DNA of 28,233 nucleotides, taken from positions 1 through 28,233 of the IMG/VR virus record IMGVR_UViG_3300023284_000073; one strand, 5' to 3'. Below the pieces are notes generated by a model. It ran no database searches. It saw only the letters and a program-made list of their open reading frames with translations, and was not told where the DNA came from. This document shows, piece by piece, positions 7,616 to 13,977 of the stretch. The translations under genes and the position numbers were made by a program. This stretch comes from a virus. The stretch's first letter is position 1; each line of letters starts with the position of its first letter.

Positions 7616-9284
7616 AGGTTTTGCCTCCTGTATCTAGATCAATAGAACAAGCTGCCTCCATCATACCTTTCTTCTTACCCTTCCTCCTGTGGGTGGTACA
7701 CCCCTTAGCTCCACCCTTCCATGCTGACAGGTACACATCTTTAAACTCATCAAAGGTTACATTATCCCCAATGTTAATTGTCTTGGATATAGCGGAGTCA
7801 ACATAGGGATAAGCAGCAAGGAGAATAGCTAGGTGTTGGTCAATGGTTAAGTCATTAGCTGTATCACTTAGTATCCCCCATTTAGCTAATGCATAGTCTC
7901 TCACTTGTACAATCTTAGTCCCATCCTCAGTAACCATAGTCCTATCTATTACATGTGCAAAGGTAGGCTCTATTCCTGAAGAGACATTATCAGCACAGAA
8001 AGATACGGTTCCGGTGGGTGCGATAGAAATAAGATGTGAATTGCGTAGACCACAGAAATCAATGTCACACTTAACAAACTCAGGTAGGGTCTTAAAAAAT
8101 TCACCATTAAAAAATAGCTCCTTATTATACAGTGGGAATGGGCCTTTCTCATGTGCTAGACTTGCAGATGTACTATATGCTGTGTCTCGAAGCACCCCCA
8201 TAATATCTCTAGTAAGGTTTACAGACCCCACATCTCCATATTTATGGCCCATAGCAGTAATAACATTACCTAGCCCTGTTATTCCAAGGCCCATCCGTCT
8301 CTTATTAAGAGCTTCTAGTTTCTGTTGAGGCAGAGGGAAGTCAGCAAGATCAATGACATTATCTATAGCCCTTACAATAGGTGGAATGTCATGTTTAAAC
8401 ATGTTGTAATCAAAGTATGCATCCCCTACTTCTTCTCCCATATTTACATATTTAACTAGATTGAAACTACCAAGGAGACATGCTCCATAGGGAGGAAGCG
8501 GCTGCTCTGCACAAGGGTTGGTCGCTTGTATGTGCTCACAGTAATAGAGGTTATTCATTCGGTTGATTGTGTTCAAGAATAGTACCCCTGGTTCTGCCCA
8601 CACCCACGTTGCTCTCATTATCTGGTCCCACAGACCAGCCGCTTCCACTTGCTTTATCACCTGTCCCCCAAACACAAGATTGAATGGTTCCTTATTTACT
8701 ACAGCCCTCATGAACTTATCGGTGATACCTACAGATATATTAAAGTTTTTTAAGCTCTCTTGATCTTGCTTCTTTCTTATGAATGCTTCAATATCAGGGT
8801 GGTCTACCCTCATCACTCCCATCATTGCTCCGCGCCGCCAACCAGCAGCCATAACAGTGCCACACATAGCGTTATAGGTATCCATAAACGATATTGGACC
8901 TGAAGCACTCGTATCAAGCTTAACAATAGGAGCCCCTTCATGACGAAGGCCGCTGAAATCATATCCTATACCTCCACCTTTTTGCATAGTGAGAGCAGCT
9001 TCTTTTAATTTGTCCATTATACTCACTAGGCTGTCATTAATTGTATCAGATACAAAACAATTAAAGGGAGTGCTGTTACGAGCACTACCAACTGTACTCT
9101 GTATCCTACCAGCAGGTAAAAACCTCATGTTTAACAGTATGTCTTTTAGTTTTAGTCTGTGTTCCTCATTGTCTGCTAACGCAGCGGCCACTCTTTCCTG
9201 GCTCTCTTCAAAACTCTCATTAGGTTGACGATATTTCTCTGCATGTACACTGTCGGAGACAGGGCAAGTAGGGCCGTATTTCAT
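7605..9284 (-). CDS. nrdJ: Class II (adenosylcobalamin-dependent) ribonucleotide reductase
   Basis: 559 residues. It reduces ribonucleotides to deoxyribonucleotides for phage DNA synthesis. The FLPAGRIQSTVGSARNSTPF segment near residue 55, the redox-active cysteines C76 and C269, and the radical-site motif N256-P-C258-A-E260 are those of class II enzymes. The C-terminus carries cysteines C546 and C557, as expected for the swinging redox tail. There is no ATP-cone at the N-terminus and no radical-generating small subunit nearby, which fits a B12-dependent single-chain enzyme. It implies that the host makes or imports cobalamin. The protein looks complete. Confidence 0.93.
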   Translation of the reverse strand: MKYGPTCPVSDSVHAEKYRQPNESFEESQERVAAALADNEEHRLKLKDILLNMRFLPAGRIQSTVGSARNSTPFNCFVSDTINDSLVSIMDKLKEAALTMQKGGGIGYDFSGLRHEGAPIVKLDTSASGPISFMDTYNAMCGTVMAAGWRRGAMMGVMRVDHPDIEAFIRKKQDQESLKNFNISVGITDKFMRAVVNKEPFNLVFGGQVIKQVEAAGLWDQIMRATWVWAEPGVLFLNTINRMNNLYYCEHIQATNPCAEQPLPPYGACLLGSFNLVKYVNMGEEVGDAYFDYNMFKHDIPPIVRAIDNVIDLADFPLPQQKLEALNKRRMGLGITGLGNVITAMGHKYGDVGSVNLTRDIMGVLRDTAYSTSASLAHEKGPFPLYNKELFFNGEFFKTLPEFVKCDIDFCGLRNSHLISIAPTGTVSFCADNVSSGIEPTFAHVIDRTMVTEDGTKIVQVRDYALAKWGILSDTANDLTIDQHLAILLAAYPYVDSAISKTINIGDNVTFDEFKDVYLSAWKGGAKGCTTHRRKGKKKGMMEAACSIDLDTGGKTCDV

Positions 9285-9290
9285 TTTTTT

Positions 9291-9677
9291 TTATAATCCT
9301 TTTGGTGTTTTATATGTTTTATATGTTTTAGTTTTAGGAACTTTCCAAACAAACACAGATAATAAACTTTTTAAAGCTATATCTATCATGTGTTTAGTCC
9401 CTCTACTTTCACCATCCCAAAGTGCTATTAGTGCTTGAGCATTAGCAGCCATAAGAACATTTCTTTTATATCCTGCTGACCTACCGTGTTTATCCCAATT
9501 AGCAGGATACCGTTCTAACGGTATATTATTATCTAGTGCCCATTTCTCACCAAGCTGGTCAGCACCTTGAGCAGTTCCACTAATGACTTTAGTAGGACTC
9601 CATGCGACAGCTTCTATAGCATCAAGAAGTTCATAATAACTAGTGCATATTCTTGAACCAGCAATAATAGTTATCAC
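9291..9677 (-). CDS. DUF2493 / SLOG-superfamily nucleotide-binding protein
   Basis: 128 residues. The IIAGSR start, the VISGTAQGADQLGEKWA loop and the YPANWDKHGRSAGYKRN stretch followed by WDGESRGT match DUF2493, a Rossmann-like SLOG family thought to bind nucleotides or nucleotide-derived ligands. The function in phages is not established. The C-terminal tail is a lysine/threonine/tyrosine repeat (KTKTYKTYKT) encoded by a tandem 9-base repeat. Its start overlaps the stop of the MazG-like gene. Confidence 0.82.
   Translation of the reverse strand: MITIIAGSRICTSYYELLDAIEAVAWSPTKVISGTAQGADQLGEKWALDNNIPLERYPANWDKHGRSAGYKRNVLMAANAQALIALWDGESRGTKHMIDIALKSLLSVFVWKVPKTKTYKTYKTPKGL
9305..9325. repeat. 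Tandem 9-base repeat in DUF2493 gene
   Basis: TTTTATATG is repeated twice and followed by TTTTAG TTTTAG. It encodes the KTYKT repeats at the protein's C-terminus. Such slippage-prone repeats can change length between isolates. Confidence 0.5.
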
Positions 9678-10030
9678 ACTAAATCCTCTAAGTAAGGCTT
9701 CTTCCAGCCAATTGGTTTCATTACTTTACCATTTTCATCTATGGTAATTTCCCCTTCCACCTTCATCATGTTGCTGTAATGAACACGATCAAAAGCTTCG
9801 TCAAATACATCTTCTAGACTAAGGGCTACAATAGTACCACTTAATACATATTGTAAATCACATAGTTCTTTTAATATATGCTCCCTATTACCAGATTGTA
9901 ACGCATCTATTGTTTCTTCTAGCTCTTCTTCCATTAGGTTAGTTCGTCTAACTACTAGTTCCCCATGATATTCATATTCATCAACACCTGATGCATTCAT
10001 AAATTGCATTACTTTATATTCTCTACTCAT
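9674..10030 (-). CDS. MazG-like NTP pyrophosphohydrolase
   Basis: 118 residues of the all-alpha NTP-pyrophosphohydrolase fold. The acidic metal-binding motifs are E35/E36-x-x-E38/E39 within LMEEELEET and E55-x-x-D58 within LKELCDLQYV. The LQYVLSGT helix is typical of phage MazG-like/phosphoribosyl-ATP pyrophosphatase-like proteins. The family hydrolyses NTPs or dNTPs to monophosphates. In phages, roles in cleaning the nucleotide pool or in altering host alarmone levels have been proposed. Start and stop both overlap neighbours, so it belongs to the nucleotide-metabolism operon. Confidence 0.8.
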   Translation of the reverse strand: MSREYKVMQFMNASGVDEYEYHGELVVRRTNLMEEELEETIDALQSGNREHILKELCDLQYVLSGTIVALSLEDVFDEAFDRVHYSNMMKVEGEITIDENGKVMKPIGWKKPYLEDLV

Positions 10031-10299
10031 GTCCTACCTCCTGGGTATTTAGTATAGTATAACAACTGGCTTAACCATATAGTATTCATACAGGTAGTGA
10101 ACCCACCCCCCATCACACTCCACCACTGGTCTAATGAAGAGAAGTAGTATAGGTGCCAGAAACCATACAGGGTGAAGAAAAGTACATGGAGCCAGCTAAC
10201 TCCACGTACTAGTTTCTCCTTGTATAATTTTTTTACAGAAAAAAATATGAATAGGCCAGCAGTTAAGATAAGGCTGCTGTTAATAATGTCAGGCGACAT
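10027..10299 (-). CDS. Small three-helix membrane protein
   Basis: 90 residues with hydrophobic segments at about 7-22, 33-53 and 62-83 and basic residues between the first two. The GVSWLHVLFFTLYGFWHLYY / LDQWWSVMGG pattern recurs in small membrane proteins of proteobacterial phages, but I know of no established function. It overlaps both neighbours (exonuclease upstream, MazG-like downstream) by a few bases. Confidence 0.7.
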   Translation of the reverse strand: MSPDIINSSLILTAGLFIFFSVKKLYKEKLVRGVSWLHVLFFTLYGFWHLYYFSSLDQWWSVMGGGFTTCMNTIWLSQLLYYTKYPGGRT

Positions 10300-11056
10300 T
10301 GACAGTCAACACCTTACGCTTTTCTTTATCGTATACGGTATACCTGTCACGCATCCATCCACCACAATCATTACACTCATACTGTTGGTACTTACCTACG
10401 GTTGTATGAGCAAACCCATCTTTATGTACGTTCTCACTACCACACTTAGGACATACCCTGTTATCACTTTCTATAAACACTCCCATGTTAGGATGCCTAG
10501 TCATATAAGGCAGCATCTTATAATATACCTCTTCGAGTATTGTTATGTCATGTATATTATATCTTTTCATCTCTGCCCAGGCTTCAGGGTTATCCTTAAG
10601 GCACTCTGTCCATAGTTCATGACCAGGAAACTTACTATGTTTATTCTTTTTAGACTTACATTCTAACACTTCAGCAAGATACTCTAATGAGTTACTATCA
10701 AATCCAAACTCTTTTTTAGCAACGACACATGTATCTATTTCCTTAATAGGAGCAACTGGGGTAAGACCATAAACTAATGAGCGGCCTCTTATTTTAGGCA
10801 TGTCAAATGCCTTACCATTATGTGTTATTGTAGCATCTGCTTCTCTTAAAAGCTTATTAAGGGACATAAGAATAAGTTGCTCATTACTCTTATAAACATC
10901 ATAATAATATACCTTATCTTTATCAAGCCACTTAGCAGCAAAACTAAGAATAGAACAGTGCTCTATGACCTGGTTTGCCCCTATGTTTTCTTTAAAGAAT
11001 CGCCATACATGTGCGACATTTGGCGCTGTTTCAATGTCCAAGATTAAGATTTTGAT
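10289..11056 (-). CDS. DEDD-family 3'-5' exonuclease with zinc ribbon; likely ATC start
   Basis: About 255 residues. The motifs DIE (D7, E9), HNGKAFD (N80, D85) and YNIHD (D170) are the Exo I, II and III motifs of DnaQ/RNase H-like 3'-5' exonucleases, and C202/C205 with C228/C231 form a C-terminal zinc ribbon. The first canonical start is a TTG at 11041, but this would remove the first beta strand (KILIL) and lies 21 bases from the GAGGAG site at 11064-11069. An ATC at 11054-11056 lies about 6 bases after that site and gives MKILILDIETAP, the usual beginning of such proteins, so I place the start there. It follows an HNH gene with no spacer. The target is probably DNA. Confidence 0.78.
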   Translation of the reverse strand: MKILILDIETAPNVAHVWRFFKENIGANQVIEHCSILSFAAKWLDKDKVYYYDVYKSNEQLILMSLNKLLREADATITHNGKAFDMPKIRGRSLVYGLTPVAPIKEIDTCVVAKKEFGFDSNSLEYLAEVLECKSKKNKHSKFPGHELWTECLKDNPEAWAEMKRYNIHDITILEEVYYKMLPYMTRHPNMGVFIESDNRVCPKCGSENVHKDGFAHTTVGKYQQYECNDCGGWMRDRYTVYDKEKRKVLTVNVA

Positions 11057-11057
11057 T

Positions 11058-11528
11058 TTAATTCTCCTCTAAATAGTCAGCAAGTTTTCTTAATAGAGTA
11101 GGATTATTATTCATTTTTCCTAATGATACATTACATGGCTGACACAAAAGACCTCTTATCTTTCCGGTTAAATGAGAGTGGTCTACATGTAAGTTTTTAA
11201 AGCCTACTCCGCTATCTTTTCTACCACAAACAGCACAACCATATTTTTGTTTTAATAATATTTCTTCATATTGTTTAATACCTATACCATATTTAGCTTT
11301 TAACGTGCTGTTTCTGACTCCTCTTTTAAACTCTTCAGGATGTTCTTTTCTATATTTATTAGAACGTTCTCTACACTTACGAACAAACTCAGGATCAGTT
11401 AATCTTTTCATCTTGTTTCTTTTAGAGTGACACTCAGCACAAACAGGATGTAGTTTATCTTCTTTAGATACATCTTTATGAAATTCAGAAATGGTTTTCT
11501 TAATACTACATTTTGTACACCTCTTCAT
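11058..11528 (-). CDS. Recombination endonuclease VII-like HNH endonuclease
   Basis: 156 residues. An N-terminal zinc site is formed by C4/C7 and C30/C33. The HNH core contains C98-A-V-C101, LHVDHSHLTGKIRGLLC (D116, H117, H119) and C129-x-x-C132, the endonuclease VII pattern. In T4 this fold resolves branched DNA; in many other phages free-standing copies act as homing-type nicking or cutting enzymes. Here it sits next to a second, unrelated HNH gene, between two exonuclease genes, which fits a mobile homing gene. Its last codons contain the ribosome binding site of the next gene. Confidence 0.82.
   Translation of the reverse strand: MKRCTKCSIKKTISEFHKDVSKEDKLHPVCAECHSKRNKMKRLTDPEFVRKCRERSNKYRKEHPEEFKRGVRNSTLKAKYGIGIKQYEEILLKQKYGCAVCGRKDSGVGFKNLHVDHSHLTGKIRGLLCQPCNVSLGKMNNNPTLLRKLADYLEEN
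11063..11070 (-). promoter_or_regulatory. Ribosome binding site that decides the exonuclease start
   Basis: AGAGGAGA on the minus strand, lying inside the last codons of the HNH gene. The spacing to ATC at 11056 is 6 bases, to ATC at 11050 12 bases, and to TTG at 11041 21 bases. No ATG is available in frame. Confidence 0.6.
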
Positions 11529-11908
11529 TTCTTCCTTTTGATCCTTTCATCTTTGGTTTTAGCTTTATGACATGATTGACAGAGCACTTGTAAACCTTTA
11601 GCTTCACAGAACATACGCTCTATCACCTTGTCCCAGGACTCAAACCCTTTCTTCGGATCAATGATGGGGACAATGTGATCAACTGTCACATTATTAATTC
11701 GTTTTCCTTTCTTCTTTATAGAGACGGGGACTTGGTGTGCTCTTCTTTTATATCCGGCACACTTATATATCCCTCTTCTTATCCATGCAGCCTTCCTTAC
11801 CCTGTGTTTGGGAGGCCACCGACCAGAGGCTACACGCAGGGCACCTTTAATAAAGGCATTATACCTAGCCTCTGTCCATTCCCCATTATTGCGGGGCCTG
11901 TCTATCAT
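11525..11908 (-). CDS. HNH endonuclease with incomplete first zinc knuckle
   Basis: 127 residues. The start MIDRPRNNGEWTEARYNAFIKGAL and the VDHIVPIIDPKKGFESWD / RMFCEAKGLQVLCQSCH core match the HNH proteins often found next to polymerase and exonuclease genes in T7-like phages. D77 and H78 begin the catalytic part, and C110-x-x-C113 is one zinc knuckle. The other knuckle, usually CxxC, reads C50-A-G-Y53, so one ligand seems lost unless another residue replaces it. Activity may therefore be reduced. The ATG overlaps the previous stop by 4 bases. Confidence 0.82.
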   Translation of the reverse strand: MIDRPRNNGEWTEARYNAFIKGALRVASGRWPPKHRVRKAAWIRRGIYKCAGYKRRAHQVPVSIKKKGKRINNVTVDHIVPIIDPKKGFESWDKVIERMFCEAKGLQVLCQSCHKAKTKDERIKRKK

Positions 11909-12093
11909 CCGGGGGGTGCCATCTCTTTTAAGAGAGTGGCCTTTCTCATTAGTAAACTTTGTTCTAATTCTTTTATACGGTCTTTAAGCCACTCTATATA
12001 ATCACTAACTTCTAAAGTTATTTCTTCTACCTCTGGATCATCATGATACCATAGTCTCATTAATGCTCCTTCTATAACTCTAGGTGACTTCAT
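11905..12093 (-). CDS. Small acidic hypothetical protein
   Basis: 62 residues. A GTG at 12114 would give 7 more residues, but the ATG at 12093 overlaps the exonuclease stop (ATGA) and has an AGGAG site eight bases upstream, so I choose it. The middle (EVEEITLEVSDYIEWLKDRIKELEQSL) is strongly helical and coiled-coil-like. No function is recognised. It is co-translated with the 5'-3' exonuclease upstream and the HNH gene downstream. Confidence 0.65.
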   Translation of the reverse strand: MKSPRVIEGALMRLWYHDDPEVEEITLEVSDYIEWLKDRIKELEQSLLMRKATLLKEMAPPG

Positions 12094-12905
12094 GATGTAT
12101 CTCCTATGTTCCACATAACAGGACTACCATCTTCATTAAGACTACGTACCATCCAAAGAAGCCTTCCTTGTTCGGTTAATCTACTAATCCAATGGTCCCC
12201 ATATTTTGCAGAATATTGTGCAATAACTTCGGCAATCATTTCTCTATGATCTTCACATTTAGACAAAAGATCATATGCCTTAACAGGCCCACATTTAGGT
12301 AGACCAGGTACATTATCAACTACATCACCAGTAAGAAGCTGAGAGTAGAAATAGGACAGACCTGCTCCTTTTATTTTGGGTGCGCTCCCTGTTCTGTCAA
12401 GCTCTATCCATCCTTGTAAGTCTACTAACTCAGGCCCAAACTGTGCTTGTCTCCCTAGTTCCCATCCGTAGTGCCAACCTGGGCATTGTCTTAAATCCTT
12501 ATCTCTGGTGCATATGATAGTAGTTGTTTCACCAATACGATAATTTGACATAGTTGTTTGATATACACACATGAGATCGTCTGCTTCTATACCATCACTT
12601 ACTACATGGTCAAACATACCTCTTATGTATGCATTAAGATTGTAATAATGATACGGTTTGTTATCAACCCTAGTACCCTTATACACCTTCGTAACAGCTA
12701 TATCGTTACGAAAATTTTTCTCTCCTGATAAGAAAAAGAGCGGGGGTTCTGTAGCCCCCACTATAGCGCAGATATTATCCACCCTTAAGTTAAAGAGCTT
12801 CGCTACATATTCCCAAGGTGGTAGTTCATCTTCCTTCTGCCACCCTGTCTCAGCAGCAAAACCTATCTCATATTTAAGGATGTCTCCGTCTATTAATGGT
12901 TTCAT
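12090..12905 (-). CDS. 5'-3' exonuclease / flap endonuclease (PIN-like)
   Basis: 271 residues. It belongs to the structure-specific 5' nuclease family (T7 gp6, T5 D15, Pol I N-domain), which removes RNA primers and resects DNA 5' ends. Visible metal-binding acids are D6 and D8 (LIDGDIL), E107/D109/D110 (IEADDLM), D135/D137 (TRDKDL) and D194/D197 (GDVVDNVPG). GLPKCGPVKA is the helix-hairpin DNA-binding loop. An ATG at 12920 would add five residues, but the ATG at 12905 overlaps the stop of the tiny upstream gene (AATGA), so I prefer it. Confidence 0.88.
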   Translation of the reverse strand: MKPLIDGDILKYEIGFAAETGWQKEDELPPWEYVAKLFNLRVDNICAIVGATEPPLFFLSGEKNFRNDIAVTKVYKGTRVDNKPYHYYNLNAYIRGMFDHVVSDGIEADDLMCVYQTTMSNYRIGETTTIICTRDKDLRQCPGWHYGWELGRQAQFGPELVDLQGWIELDRTGSAPKIKGAGLSYFYSQLLTGDVVDNVPGLPKCGPVKAYDLLSKCEDHREMIAEVIAQYSAKYGDHWISRLTEQGRLLWMVRSLNEDGSPVMWNIGDTS

Positions 12906-13000
12906 TTTGGAATTACCCATTTACCAGGAATAGTTCTATCACTCCAATAAGCAATTCTGATATGAACTTTTCCATTAATAGTATATATCACCTGTATCAT
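12902..13000 (-). CDS. 32-residue small protein
   Basis: A short frame beginning MIQVIYTINGKVHIR and ending in WVIPK. An AAGGA site lies about 10 bases upstream of the ATG. Its TGA overlaps the ATG of the 5'-3' exonuclease, so the two seem translationally coupled. It overlaps the end of the preceding 56-residue gene by 26 bases. It looks like one beta hairpin, and no function is recognised. It might serve mainly to bring ribosomes to the exonuclease start. Confidence 0.45.
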   Translation of the reverse strand: MIQVIYTINGKVHIRIAYWSDRTIPGKWVIPK

Positions 13001-13145
13001 TATATTCCCATCCTTTACTTTTTATATAGGACAGCAGTTTATACCTTGTCATCCCCATAGCCCATCGAAGGATAGGAGCAGCGCCTATAACTACTCCCTC
13101 CTCCAACACTATTGCTGCTACAAAATGAGGGGCTACTATCTGTAT
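12975..13145 (-). CDS. 56-residue APHF-type small phage protein, apparent ATA start
   Basis: The frame reads QIVAPHFVAAIVLEEG, then AAPILRWAMGM, then YIKSKGWEYND. This matches the layout of a small family common in tailed phages (APHF--GIV, then AAPILRWM-G, then a final helix with GW), function unknown. No ATG, GTG or TTG exists in frame downstream of the upstream stop. The only codon giving the expected N-terminus is ATA at 13145-13143, which overlaps the stop of the SSB-like gene (TAATA), so start by re-initiation at ATA is likely. The call rests on the protein pattern rather than on start signals. Confidence 0.62.
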   Translation of the reverse strand: MQIVAPHFVAAIVLEEGVVIGAAPILRWAMGMTRYKLLSYIKSKGWEYNDTGDIYY

Positions 13146-13801
13146 TAAAAAGGGATTTCATCATCATCAGCAGGGACATTAGCCTCTACTTGCTCCTTAG
13201 TAGGCTCTGTACCATCAAGCATACCGGCAAGAACACTACCATTGAACTCAAGGTTCCCCTTGATCTTAGTCCTAACCCACTCAGGAAGTGCGTTAAACAC
13301 ATCAAGGTCAGGATTACCAAGGTCAAATACCTTTGTTGGATTGACTAGATCAGGCATCTTCTCTACTTTCTTAGCACTCATAGCAGAGATACCTGCGACC
13401 TTCTCTCTATCCTTGCTCTTAAAGTTAAAGACAACAACAGTGATATTACATGGGGTGCCTAAAAGATTGAACCAGTCCCCATTGTGCATCTCAGTAGGAT
13501 CAAGAGCATAGTATCGTTGTGTACTCTTAGCCCTCTCTGCTGAAAGATTATAGAAGGGGATAGTCTCACTCAGCCAACGTGGCTTGTCAAGAATATCCTG
13601 CCCATCATCATCCTTCATAAACTCATCGGCGAACTCATACGTCAGCATAAGTTCGTACTGTGGGTCTTTAGCTTCCCCCTGAAATGGGCGTTGCTCTTGC
13701 ATACCAAGGTCAATTACTTGAACCAATCTACCAGGGTATACATCAGGATCAAGGACATCTGCCCTCATCCCACCCCCACCTACTTCTTTAGCATTCAACA
13801 T
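13145..13801 (-). CDS. Single-stranded DNA-binding protein (phage type)
   Basis: 218 residues. The C-terminus ends in DDDEIPF, almost identical to the acidic tip (DDDIPF) by which bacterial SSBs and phage equivalents bind partner proteins, and T7 gp2.5 has a similar size and acidic tail. The body is rich in beta-strand-like segments (YELMLTYEF, CNITVVVFNF). The gene lies between DNA polymerase and the 5'-3' exonuclease. No enzymatic motif is seen. The call combines tail, size and position. AAAGGA lies about 10 bases before the ATG, which itself overlaps the previous stop (TAATG). Confidence 0.72.
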   Translation of the reverse strand: MLNAKEVGGGGMRADVLDPDVYPGRLVQVIDLGMQEQRPFQGEAKDPQYELMLTYEFADEFMKDDDGQDILDKPRWLSETIPFYNLSAERAKSTQRYYALDPTEMHNGDWFNLLGTPCNITVVVFNFKSKDREKVAGISAMSAKKVEKMPDLVNPTKVFDLGNPDLDVFNALPEWVRTKIKGNLEFNGSVLAGMLDGTEPTKEQVEANVPADDDEIPF

Positions 13802-13977
13802 TAATGACTAATCCTTTCTACAGTCACAATAACCTTATCTACTTTGTGATCATCAACGTAATAAGAGGTAAACCTAGCCTTTTGTCTTGCATTAAAAATT
13901 TGAACCTTGCCTTGAACTGCATAGAAGTCTCCTGTCTTTTTGTTAACCAAGACCCAATGCTTTCTAATGGATTTCAT
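13801..13977 (-). CDS. 58-residue basic hypothetical protein
   Basis: A short frame starting MKSIRKHWVLVNKKTGDFYAV and ending in VTVERISH, with a strong AGGAGAG site seven bases before the ATG. It overlaps the end of the DNA polymerase gene by 14 bases, and its stop overlaps the SSB-like start (TAATG). It appears to be a small beta-rich protein with an excess of lysine and arginine, which may bind nucleic acid. It is not recognised as a named family. Confidence 0.7.
   Translation of the reverse strand: MKSIRKHWVLVNKKTGDFYAVQGKVQIFNARQKARFTSYYVDDHKVDKVIVTVERISH

Noticed and set aside
10172-10615. 147-residue + strand frame
   Set aside because: It is antisense to the membrane and exonuclease genes, both with clear protein patterns.
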